Below, in pieces: positions 56,630 to 64,000 of a stretch of DNA of 64,000 nucleotides. The stretch's first letter is position 1. The number at the start of each line of letters is the position of its first letter. The stretch covers positions 1,798,001 through 1,862,000 of the forward strand of contig NZ_CP049015.1 of NCBI RefSeq assembly GCF_011064845.1, given 5' to 3'. A model generated the notes under the pieces. That model had not been told where the DNA came from. It searched no databases and worked only from the letters and a program-made list of their open reading frames with translations. Source of the DNA: Citrobacter freundii ATCC 8090 = MTCC 1658 = NBRC 12681 (lineage in GTDB: Bacteria; Pseudomonadota; Gammaproteobacteria; Enterobacterales; Enterobacteriaceae). The position numbers were made by a program, and so were the translations under genes.

Positions 56630-57118
56630 ATGGCATTCAGGTGGAATAAAGAGAGTCTGGCCGTCCTGCGTGAAAACGCAGGCGTTCTCACGACGGAGCA
56701 GATTGCGGGGATGCTTCACACTAATATTACGGTTGTGCGCAATATGGCGTATCGACTGAAACTCAGCCTGCGGGTATCCGCCTACAATCAAAAACGTATT
56801 GAACAGGTACAAACACTCTATACGTCTTCTGAACCACTAAATCTGAAAGAGATTGCTGCAAAAACTGGACTGACATTCAGTACGGTGCAATACATTGTGT
56901 ATGTGAAATTAAAAAGTAAACCATATACCAAACGGGAATACGTTTCCTTTGAAACTGATGATGCGGTTCATTATCGGATACAACGAGAGTTCATTGATAC
57001 TGAGCGTTCCCTTTTACACAACATCCCAGATAACACGCGCTTTCATCAATTGTATTTGACAGATGGAACCTTATATTGTGCACGCAATATCCGCAGCGAA
57101 GTGATTATCTGCGAATAA
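56630..57118 (+). CDS. Unrecognised protein with two helix-turn-helix-like segments
   Basis: 162 aa, family not recognised. The first 50 residues (WNKESLAVLRENAGVLTTEQIAGMLHTNITVVRNMAYRLKL) look like a SANT/Myb- or HTH-type DNA-binding unit, and residues 65-95 (LNLKEIAAKTGLTFSTVQYIVYVKL) look like a second one. The C-terminus is of mixed composition with two isolated cysteines. No signal peptide. It lies 24 bp after the fet operon and may be co-transcribed; AT-richer than its neighbours. A regulator is plausible, but nothing proves it. Confidence 0.6.
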   Translation: MAFRWNKESLAVLRENAGVLTTEQIAGMLHTNITVVRNMAYRLKLSLRVSAYNQKRIEQVQTLYTSSEPLNLKEIAAKTGLTFSTVQYIVYVKLKSKPYTKREYVSFETDDAVHYRIQREFIDTERSLLHNIPDNTRFHQLYLTDGTLYCARNIRSEVIICE

Positions 57119-57204
57119 TTGAATGGCATATTTCGTCAACCGACGAAGCAAGTATTCATAGTTGCGTTTAATCTGGCTTATCTTTTTTTGTGGGAAAATA
57201 AAGA

Positions 57205-57960
57205 ATGGCCAATGTATACGCATTTGAATCCTCCCTGGTGATGATGATTGCCGCCACATTTGTCCTCGCCGGGATGGTGAAAGGCGTTACGGGTATGGGG
57301 TTACCTACCGTGGCAATGGGGATCCTCGGATCGCTTATTTCACCGGTTGCGGCGGCGGCCATGCTGCTGTTGCCTTCGCTGATCAGTAATCTGTTTCAGT
57401 TTGGCGCAGGCGGAAATACGCGTCAATTGCTCAAACGACTGTGGCCAATGCTGCTGACAGTGGTAGTGGCGACTCTGCTTGCCAGCGCCTGGATTACCGG
57501 GGGTGACACCACCCGAACTCAGTTTGCACTCGGCGTGGCGCTGGTGGCCTACGCTATCTGGACGCTGGCGGGAAAGAAAATTGCGGTGGCCCCGCAGCGT
57601 GAAAAACCGTACTCCCTCGTTATTGGATTTGTGACCGGTTTATTGACCGGCGGAACCGGGGTGTTTGTGATGCCCGCCGTACCCTGGATCCAGTCCCTGG
57701 GCTTTGAGAAAGATGAACTGGTACAGGCGCTCGGGATCTCTTTTACCTTTTCGACCCTGGCATTGGCGCTGGGTCTGTGGTGGCATAACGCGCTGCCCGT
57801 ACAATCCCTAAGCTTGTCGGCTTTGGCCATTGTTCCTGCACTTATTGGCCAGTGGATAGGAACCCGTGTGCGAAGGGTTATTTCTCCGCTCGTGTTTAAA
57901 CGCTGTTTTCTGTTTTGTCTGGTCGGGTTGGGTACAGAGATGATGCTGCGTGCTATGTGA
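57205..57960 (+). CDS. TauE/SafE family sulfite or organosulfur exporter
   Basis: 251 aa with about eight hydrophobic segments in two related halves, each with the family glycine-rich motif (VLAGMVKGVTGMGLPTVAMG and VTGLLTGGTGVFVMPAVPWIQSLGF). Inner-membrane permease of the TauE/SafE (DUF81) group that exports small sulfur compounds. Followed 69 bp later by an ArsR-type regulator on the same strand, a common pairing. Confidence 0.88.
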   Translation: MANVYAFESSLVMMIAATFVLAGMVKGVTGMGLPTVAMGILGSLISPVAAAAMLLLPSLISNLFQFGAGGNTRQLLKRLWPMLLTVVVATLLASAWITGGDTTRTQFALGVALVAYAIWTLAGKKIAVAPQREKPYSLVIGFVTGLLTGGTGVFVMPAVPWIQSLGFEKDELVQALGISFTFSTLALALGLWWHNALPVQSLSLSALAIVPALIGQWIGTRVRRVISPLVFKRCFLFCLVGLGTEMMLRAM

Positions 57961-58029
57961 CCGGTTCGGTGACTTTGCGCGACTTTCATGGCATCGTTAA
58001 TTCAGAGATTCAGGGGCAATGAGGTCGTT

Positions 58030-58737
58030 ATGGCATCCGTGATGTTACATGAAGAAGAGGGCGATCTGGAGTCGAGAATGGCGCTTACTGCGGCGGCAAT
58101 GGCCGATAAGTCGCGCTCGCGTATGCTGTGCGCCCTGATGGATGGCCGTGCCTGGACCGCGACCGAGCTCAGCGCTGTGGCGGATGTGTCTGCGTCGACC
58201 GCCAGCGCGCATCTGGCGCGTCTGTGCGAACAACGCTTTGTTGTGGCGTTGGCGCAGGGCAGGCATCGTTATTTTCGCCTTGCGAGTCCCGATATCGCCG
58301 AACTGCTGGAGCGCCTGATGGGCGTGGCGTGGTGCACATCCGTACCACGAAAAATTACTACGCCGCTAAGCTTGCGGCATGCCCGCACCTGCTACGACCA
58401 TCTCGCCGGAGAGGTGGCGGTAAGGCTGTTCGATACGCTGGTTTCCCGCCAGTGGTTAACGCCGGATGGCGAAACGCTGACGTCACTTGGACGGGAAAAG
58501 CTGGCGCTGATGGGGATTGTCCTCACTGCTGGCTCATCCCGGCGGAAGTTAACCTGCGGTTGTCTGGACTGGAGCGAGCGACGTTATCATCCTGGTGGTG
58601 TGCTTGGCGCAACGCTGCTGCGCTGGTTCAGTGAACAGCGATGGATAAGAACCGAACAGGGCAGCCGCCACGTCATCTTCACACCTCTTGGCATTCGTAA
58701 ACTCGAAACCGAGTTTGGTGTTAAAACGACACGCTAG
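58030..58737 (+). CDS. ArsR-family transcriptional regulator
   Basis: 235 aa. N-terminal winged helix (LTAAAMADKSRSRMLCALMDGRAWTATELSAVADVSASTASAHLARLCEQRFVVALAQGRHRYFRLA), followed by a C-terminal domain of about 130 residues with several cysteines, including a CGC motif (WCTSVP; KLTCGCLDW), that could sense a ligand or metal. The ATG at 58030 has GAGG seven bases upstream; the in-frame start at 57988 lacks one. It probably regulates the TauE/SafE gene before it, by proximity. Confidence 0.86.
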   Translation: MASVMLHEEEGDLESRMALTAAAMADKSRSRMLCALMDGRAWTATELSAVADVSASTASAHLARLCEQRFVVALAQGRHRYFRLASPDIAELLERLMGVAWCTSVPRKITTPLSLRHARTCYDHLAGEVAVRLFDTLVSRQWLTPDGETLTSLGREKLALMGIVLTAGSSRRKLTCGCLDWSERRYHPGGVLGATLLRWFSEQRWIRTEQGSRHVIFTPLGIRKLETEFGVKTTR

Positions 58738-58824
58738 ATGGTCTGTTTTGCGAAAGCGTTCCCGGAAATATGTCATATTTCTGTCACACTCTGTTGTGAT
58801 TGATAACAACAAGAGGTCGTAGGG

Positions 58825-60066
58825 ATGAATAAATCGTTAATCGCCGCAGCCGTGGCAGGGGCTGTATTATTGTCAACCGCCGCGCAGGCGCAGACCGCGC
58901 CGGAAGGGTATCAGCTTCAACAAGTATTGATGATGAGTCGGCATAACTTACGTGCACCTTTAGCCAATAATGGCAGCGTTCTTGAACAGTCCACCCCCAA
59001 GCAATGGCCAGAGTGGGATGTCCCCGGCGGACAACTCACCACCAAAGGCGGTGTGCTGGAAATCTATATGGGTCACTACATGCGAGAGTGGCTGGCAGAG
59101 CAGGGGATGGTGAAATCGGGCGAATGTCCGGCACCGGATACGGTTTATACCTATGCTAACAGCCTGCAGCGCACTGTTGCTACGGCGCAGTTCTTTGTCA
59201 CCGGCGCTTTCCCTGGTTGCGATGTTCCGGTCCATCATCAGGAAAAAATGGGCACCATGGATCCTACCTTTAATCCGGTGATCACCGATGATTCCGCCAC
59301 CTTCAGCCAGCAGGCCGTTCAGGCCATGGAGAAAGAGCGTAGTAAAATGCAGCTCAACGATAGCTATCAGTTGCTTGAGCAAATGACCGACTACAAAGAC
59401 TCTCCATCCTGTAAAGAAAAACAGCAGTGTTCCCTGACCGATGCCAAAGATACGTTCAGCGCGAAATATCAGCAGGAGCCAGGCGTATCGGGGCCGCTGA
59501 AGGTGGGGAATTCGCTGGTCGATGCCTTCACGCTGCAGTATTACGAAGGCTTCCCGATGGACAAGGTTGCCTGGGGCGAGATTAAATCGGATCAGCAGTG
59601 GAAGGTTCTGTCGAAGCTGAAAAATGGCTATCAGGACAGCCTGTTCACCTCCCCGGAAGTGGCGCAGAACGTCGCCAAACCTCTGGTGAAATATATTGAT
59701 AATGCGCTGGTTACTGAACGCGCGAAAGCACCGAAAATAACCGTGCTGGTGGGACATGACTCAAACATCGCTTCGCTGCTCACCGCGCTGGATTTCAAAC
59801 CATACCAGCTTCACGATCAGAACGAGCGTACACCGATTGGCGGGAAGATTGTCTTTCAGCGCTGGCATGACAGCAACGCAAATCGTGATCTGATGAAAAT
59901 CGAGTATGTGTATCAGAGCTCGCTGCAGTTGCGTAATGCAGACGTTCTGACGCTGAAATCCCCGGCGCAGCGCGTAACGCTTGAGCTGAAAGGATGTCCG
60001 ATAGATGCGGATGGTTTTTGCCCGATAGATAAGTTCGACAGCGTGCTGAATGAGGCGGCTAAATAA
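58825..60066 (+). CDS. agp: Periplasmic glucose-1-phosphatase
   Basis: 413 aa, E. coli Agp length. Signal peptide of about 22 residues ([22 protein letters not shown]), histidine-acid-phosphatase motif RHNLRAP at residues 39-45 (His nucleophile), and the distal HD motif [11 protein letters not shown]. It scavenges glucose from glucose-1-phosphate in the periplasm and has some phytase activity. Three or four disulfides are expected. Ends in a convergent terminator with yccJ. Confidence 0.97.
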   Translation: MNKSLIAAAVAGAVLLSTAAQAQTAPEGYQLQQVLMMSRHNLRAPLANNGSVLEQSTPKQWPEWDVPGGQLTTKGGVLEIYMGHYMREWLAEQGMVKSGECPAPDTVYTYANSLQRTVATAQFFVTGAFPGCDVPVHHQEKMGTMDPTFNPVITDDSATFSQQAVQAMEKERSKMQLNDSYQLLEQMTDYKDSPSCKEKQQCSLTDAKDTFSAKYQQEPGVSGPLKVGNSLVDAFTLQYYEGFPMDKVAWGEIKSDQQWKVLSKLKNGYQDSLFTSPEVAQNVAKPLVKYIDNALVTERAKAPKITVLVGHDSNIASLLTALDFKPYQLHDQNERTPIGGKIVFQRWHDSNANRDLMKIEYVYQSSLQLRNADVLTLKSPAQRVTLELKGCPIDADGFCPIDKFDSVLNEAAK

Positions 60067-60073
60067 AAGAAAA

Positions 60074-60097
60074 ACTCCCCCGTGTTCGCGGGGGAGT
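60074..60097. terminator. Bidirectional terminator agp/yccJ
   Basis: ACTCCCCCG/CGGGGGAGT-type stem between the convergent agp and yccJ, seven bases after agp; A-rich 5' flank serves as T-run on the minus strand. Confidence 0.85.
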
Positions 60098-60104
60098 CTG
60101 AGCG

Positions 60105-60332
60105 CTAGACGTTTTTACGTTCGATAGTCTGTTCACCCCAAAAGAGCGAATCTTTGTCTGTTTTTTCAAAGGCTTTGATGAGTACCTCATCGCTACCTTC
60201 TTCCCAAATTTTTTCCGCCAGTTTCTCGTCATAATGTGCGACTTCAAAAATGGCTTCGGCTATTTCCGGCGATGTATTGCGCAGACTTGCCCATTCGCCG
60301 ACGCGATGGGCTTTCGCTTCTTGAGTTGGCAT
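60105..60332 (-). CDS. yccJ: YccJ family protein
   Basis: 75 aa, E. coli YccJ length ([21 protein letters not shown]...). Small acidic, soluble protein with no known catalytic motif; function unknown. It lies 20 bp downstream of wrbA on the same strand and is co-expressed with it in E. coli under RpoS. Confidence 0.94.
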   Translation of the reverse strand: MPTQEAKAHRVGEWASLRNTSPEIAEAIFEVAHYDEKLAEKIWEEGSDEVLIKAFEKTDKDSLFWGEQTIERKNV

Positions 60333-60352
60333 TCGAATCCTCCTGTTGAAGA

Positions 60353-60955
<603 letters not shown>

Positions 60956-61335
60956 CTACTCCTCGAGTTAACCGTGTCCGTAGCGACTCGCTACCTACCT
61001 TTAAAGATATGACGTACTGTCAGGAGTGCAAATTTCACAATCACTTCTTTGATTTATAACAATTTTTATAACAACCTGCTTTGTAGCAAAATGATACATA
61101 TTTAACTGGGTTGAATTCGGTAGTCATAAGAAAGACTTATTGATTTCTTAAGGTGATTATTTCTTTGGCACTCCTGATCCTGTTGCAGGATATTACAGTT
61201 AGCGTCTGCCCAGTCCACGCTTCACTATGCTTAATCCCACGCAGTTATTTTCAGGGCCTCGCCCGTAACGCTGCGTGAGGTATCACTCCTCAGTACCTAT
61301 GCAATATGATGTCTAATCAATGACGGAGGTCAGTA

Positions 61336-61509
61336 ATGGCAAACCATCGGGGCGGTTCCGGCAACTTTGCGGAAGACCGCGAAAGAGCATCAGAAGCAGG
61401 TCGAAAAGGTGGCCAGCACAGCGGGGGCAACTTTAAGAATGACCCGCAACGCGCTTCAGAGGCAGGCAAAAAAGGGGGCAAAAATAGCCACGGCAACAAC
61501 AAATCGTAA
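61336..61509 (+). CDS. ymdF: Con-10/KGG-repeat stress protein YmdF
   Basis: 57 aa. Two copies of the Gly-rich con-10/KGG motif (GGSGNFAEDRERASEAGRKGGQ and GGNFKNDPQRASEAGKKGGK). The ATG at 61336 follows GGAGGTCAGTA. Close to E. coli YmdF, a hydrophilic stress-related protein of unknown action. Under 60 codons, so easily missed. Confidence 0.93.
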   Translation: MANHRGGSGNFAEDRERASEAGRKGGQHSGGNFKNDPQRASEAGKKGGKNSHGNNKS

Positions 61510-61576
61510 TTGTCGGGCTATCTGTCAGATATGTCGTGACGCCTGAGCGTCAGAGACAGACGTTACGTAGCCACCG

Positions 61577-61604
61577 CCGCCGGATCCTTCCGGCGGTTTT
61601 TTTT
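61577..61604 (+). terminator. Terminator after ymdF
   Basis: CCGCCGG/CCGGCGG stem with a six-base loop followed by TTTTTTTT, 68 bases after ymdF. Confidence 0.93.
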
Positions 61605-61670
61605 GTCTGCAAGGTTGAACTGTAACAAAACGCAACGCAGACTAATGACATTCAGTTAATCGGGTGTCTC

Positions 61671-62585
61671 ATGTCATTACTCTCTCGTTATTCCTTTTCT
61701 GTTAAACCTCAGGAAGCGATCCTCATTGTGATCACTATGTTATGGGGTGGCACGTTTCTGGCTGTGCAATATGCCGTTACCCTGAGCGGGCCTTTTTTCT
61801 TTGTCGGTGTGCGTTTTGCCACTGCCGCGCTGGCGGTCGCGATTTTGTCGTTACACACACTGCATAAGCTGACATGGCTGGAAGTCAAAGCAGGGGTTGC
61901 AATCGGTATCGCCATTGCGCTGGGCTATAGCCTGCAAACCTGGGGGCTACAGTTTATTCCCAGCAGTAAATCGGCGTTTATTACCGCGATGTACGTTCCG
62001 TTGGTACCGCTTTTACAATGGCTGTGTCTGGGGCGCATGCCTGGACTGATGCCGTGCGTCGGTATTGTACTGGCCTTTATCGGATTGATTTTTCTTGCCG
62101 GACCGGGAGGCAATTTACTGGCTTTAGGCGAAGGCGAGTGGATCACGCTCGCCGGTGCGGTGGCGATTGCGGCAGAAATTATCCTGATTAGTGCGTGGGC
62201 GGGAAAAGTGGATGTACGGCGGGTAACGGTAGTGCAACTGGCAACGGCTTCGATAGTGGCGTTTATTGCGATGGGACCAGCCGGAGAGACCGTGCCGCCA
62301 ATGTCTACCGGATTGCTGGTGGTGGCGCTGGGGCTGGGGATTTTCAGCGCGATTATTCAGGTCACTATGAACTGGGCGCAGCGTAGCGTTTCGCCGACGC
62401 GCGCGACGGTTATTTATACCGGTGAGCCAGTGTGGGCGGGGATCTTTGGCCGTCTGGCGGGTGAACGCTTACCGCTACTTGCATTGCTTGGTGCGGCATT
62501 CATTATTGTTGGCGTGCTGGTCAGCGAGCTGAAGTTCAAAAAGAAAAAAGCGCAGCCGCAAGAGGCGCCTCCGGAATCGCTTTAA
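61671..62585 (+). CDS. EamA/DMT-family transporter
   Basis: 304 aa with ten hydrophobic segments in two EamA repeats (LWGGTFLAVQYAVTLSGPFFFVGVRF; second repeat AAEIILISAWAGKV...VIYTGEPVWAGIFGRLAGERLPLLALLGAAFIIVGVLVSELK). Inner-membrane drug/metabolite exporter type; substrate unknown. It occupies the place between ymdF and rutR where E. coli has rutABCDEFG. C-terminal tail is short and basic (KFKKKKAQPQEAPPESL). Confidence 0.9.
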   Translation: MSLLSRYSFSVKPQEAILIVITMLWGGTFLAVQYAVTLSGPFFFVGVRFATAALAVAILSLHTLHKLTWLEVKAGVAIGIAIALGYSLQTWGLQFIPSSKSAFITAMYVPLVPLLQWLCLGRMPGLMPCVGIVLAFIGLIFLAGPGGNLLALGEGEWITLAGAVAIAAEIILISAWAGKVDVRRVTVVQLATASIVAFIAMGPAGETVPPMSTGLLVVALGLGIFSAIIQVTMNWAQRSVSPTRATVIYTGEPVWAGIFGRLAGERLPLLALLGAAFIIVGVLVSELKFKKKKAQPQEAPPESL

Positions 62586-62643
62586 TTTAACCATTCACCG
62601 CGTGATTTGGTATGCTGACGCCCTCACAAGAAGGAGAGGGCGC

Positions 62644-63282
62644 ATGGTCCAACGCGCAGAGAAAAAAACAGGTAAGCGTTCGCAGGCCGTCAGTGCAAAA
62701 CGCCAGGCCATATTAACCGCGGCATTAAATATCTTCTCCCAATATGGGATCCACGGCACGCGCCTGGAACAGGTGGCAGAGCAGGCGGGCGTGTCAAAAA
62801 CCAATTTACTTTATTACTACCCGTCAAAAGAGGTGCTTTATATCGCCGTTTTACGGCAGATCCTCGACATCTGGCTGGCTCCATTGAAAGCTTTTCGCGA
62901 AGACTTTGCGCCGCTGGTGGCCATTAAAGAATACATTCGCCTTAAGCTGGAAGTGTCGCGCGATTACCCTCAGGCATCACGGCTGTTTTGTATGGAGATG
63001 CTGGCCGGAGCGCCTTTATTGATGGCAGAATTGGAGGGGGATCTCAAAACGCTAATTGATGAGAAATCCGCGCTGATTGCCGGTTGGATCAAAAGCGGAA
63101 AACTGGCTCCTGTCGATCCGCATCATCTGATTTTTATGATTTGGGCTTCAACTCAGCACTACGCCGACTTTGCCCCACAGGTAGAGGCGGTGACAGGCGC
63201 AACGCTGCGTGATGAAGCCTTTTTTAACCAAACGGTCGAGAGCGTACAGCGGATGATTATTGAAGGGATCCGCGTGCGTTAA
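62644..63282 (+). CDS. rutR: TetR-family pyrimidine-responsive regulator RutR
   Basis: 212 aa, E. coli RutR length and near-identical sequence. N-terminal TetR helix-turn-helix (RLEQVAEQAGVSKTNLLYYYPSKEVLYIAVLRQ) and the uracil-binding C-terminal domain (YPQASRLFCMEMLAGAPLLM...STQHYADFAPQVEAVTGA). RutR represses rutA-G and tunes carAB and gadAX through uracil and thymine. Here the rut operon is not next to it. The ATG at 62644 agrees with E. coli. Overlaps the convergent lprI-like gene by 4 bp. Confidence 0.97.
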   Translation: MVQRAEKKTGKRSQAVSAKRQAILTAALNIFSQYGIHGTRLEQVAEQAGVSKTNLLYYYPSKEVLYIAVLRQILDIWLAPLKAFREDFAPLVAIKEYIRLKLEVSRDYPQASRLFCMEMLAGAPLLMAELEGDLKTLIDEKSALIAGWIKSGKLAPVDPHHLIFMIWASTQHYADFAPQVEAVTGATLRDEAFFNQTVESVQRMIIEGIRVR

Positions 63283-63674
63283 CTGGCCGGTGGTAGTGGG
63301 CAGCTTAAATCGCCTTCTTCACACTGCAAGAGCGAGGCGAGAAACGCTTCGCGCTCGTTGGTCTTATCCGTCAGGCACTGGCTGGTAATCATCGCCTGAA
63401 CGCTACCGCCTTCGGTGCCAGAACTGAGTAATGCACAGTCCGCATCGCGCAAAGTTATCCAGGATATTTGCGCTTTTTTCAGTAAATCGCGCTGGGTTGG
63501 AGCGGCGCGCTTCAGCGCATTCTGATAAGTTTCATTAAGTTTGGCGTCGGCCGCCTTATACTGCTCTGCCGCACAGGTGTTCATCTCAATCTGCGTGTTC
63601 GCGTTGGCGCAGTCATCCGCCAGCGCCTGGCCGCTCAGCAGCAGCGCTGCACATGTCAGTACGATTCGTTTCAT
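63279..63674 (-). CDS. LprI/DUF1311-family periplasmic protein
   Basis: 131 aa. Signal peptide of 19 residues (MKRIVLTCAALLLSGQALA), then the LprI-type four-helix domain: DDCANANTQIEMNTCAAEQYKAADAKLNETYQ and ISWITLRDADC, with six or more cysteines likely forming disulfides. Family members bind and inhibit lysozyme in some bacteria; function here unknown. The ATG at 63674 is the start that produces the signal peptide. Lies just downstream of putA on the same strand. Confidence 0.9.
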   Translation of the reverse strand: MKRIVLTCAALLLSGQALADDCANANTQIEMNTCAAEQYKAADAKLNETYQNALKRAAPTQRDLLKKAQISWITLRDADCALLSSGTEGGSVQAMITSQCLTDKTNEREAFLASLLQCEEGDLSCPLPPAS

Positions 63675-63691
63675 GCTTCCCTCTGGCTTCA

Positions 63692-63720
63692 TAAAAAAAG
63701 GCCCCGTTACCGGAGCCTTA
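63692..63720 (-). terminator. Terminator of putA
   Basis: On the minus strand AAGGCTCCGGTAACGGGGCC forms an imperfect hairpin followed by TTTTTTTAT, between putA and the lprI-like gene. Confidence 0.8.
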
Positions 63721-63733
63721 ATTAACCACAACC

Positions 63734-64000
63734 TTAGCCGATTGTCATCAGGCTGGCGTTCCCGCCAGCTGCGGCGGTATTGACGCTCAGGGAGCGTTCA
63801 ATGTACAGCCTCTCCAGCAGAATATTGCTCTCGCCACGGGCAAAGCCCTGGACCGACACAATCGCCCCTTCGCGGGCCGCCACTGCTTCACACAGTGCGC
63901 GAAGCTGATCGGAATCGCCGTGGAAAATAACAGCATCAAACGGCTGCGTGGCGATGTTGTCCGCTTTGGCAAACTGAATGCGCCCGGAGACCGCGGCTGG
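63734..64000 (-). CDS. putA: Proline dehydrogenase/P5C dehydrogenase PutA, C-terminus (partial)
   Basis: The last 88 codons of putA, running off the window end. Translation ends ...NILLERLYIERSLSVNTAAAGGNASLMTIG, the conserved C-terminal tail of trifunctional PutA (proline dehydrogenase, 1-pyrroline-5-carboxylate dehydrogenase and, in enterics, an autorepressor through its N-terminal RHH domain). Only the C-terminal capping domain is seen here. Order rutR-putA agrees with E. coli. Confidence 0.97.
   Translation of the reverse strand, partial: PAAVSGRIQFAKADNIATQPFDAVIFHGDSDQLRALCEAVAAREGAIVSVQGFARGESNILLERLYIERSLSVNTAAAGGNASLMTIG

Noticed and set aside
58960..59757. 265-codon open frame antisense to agp
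   Set aside because: It lies wholly inside the well-conserved agp gene on the other strand and its product shows no family resemblance; long antisense frames are common in GC-rich third-position coding.

Overview
The window is chromosomal DNA from an Enterobacteriaceae member close to Citrobacter, Salmonella and Escherichia. Most genes give near-identical E. coli-type proteins in the E. coli order (pepN, ssu, pyrD, zapC, ycbX, rlmL, uup, pqiABC, rmf, fabA, lonH, matP, ompA, sulA, sxy, yccS, yccF, helD, mgsA, csgI, yccU, hspQ, rlmI, acyP, tusE, yccA, serT ... cbpMA ... agp, yccJ, wrbA, ymdF ... rutR ... putA). The scsABCD operon between cbpA and agp is a Salmonella/Citrobacter-type trait. Species assignment is inference; Citrobacter is the best guess.

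Layout. (1) 1-31757: core backbone. It holds the end of pepN, a REP pair, the sulfonate operon ssuEADCB, an ERIC element, pyrD with a PurR-like box and a leader hairpin, and then housekeeping genes through yccA. Control sites visible here include FabR and FadR boxes before fabA and a LexA box before sulA. (2) 32029-33887: an orphan OppA/MppA-type peptide-binding protein, then tRNA-Ser(UGA) serT, the tRNA beside which Salmonella carries SPI-5. (3) 34042-40700: an accessory block where E. coli K-12 has hya-app-gfc-tor. It is one co-directional minus-strand gene string: two perfect FNR boxes, a cobalamin riboswitch, a BtuFCD/FecBCD-type ABC importer, a pseudoazurin, and a complete three-subunit cytochrome bc1 complex (Rieske, cytochrome b, cytochrome c1). 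Enteric bacteria normally have no bc1 complex, so this is the outstanding feature of the window. (4) 40726-44242: a GNAT acetyltransferase, cbpMA, a DsbA paralogue and a VOC protein. (5) 44313-47720: scsABCD, periplasmic thiol and copper-stress redox proteins. (6) 47916-56605: an orphan NqrC-like flavoprotein, then a Fur-box-controlled iron-uptake cluster (Ftr1-type permease FetM, P19-type FetP, a DUF2318/YHS membrane protein, two FtsX-like permeases, an ATPase and a thioredoxin-like lipoprotein). (7) 56630-58737: an unrecognised HTH protein, a TauE/SafE exporter and an ArsR-type regulator. (8) 58825-64000: agp, yccJ, wrbA, ymdF, an EamA transporter where E. coli has the rut operon, rutR, an LprI-like protein and the C-terminus of putA.

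How it fits together. The accessory parts share a theme of periplasmic redox and metal chemistry: copper protein, haem c, Fe-S, thiol-disulfide proteins, flavoprotein and ferrous iron import. The bc1-pseudoazurin module would take electrons from quinol to a small blue copper protein in the periplasm. The FNR boxes suggest it is used without oxygen. No terminal reductase is encoded in the window, so the final electron acceptor is unknown.
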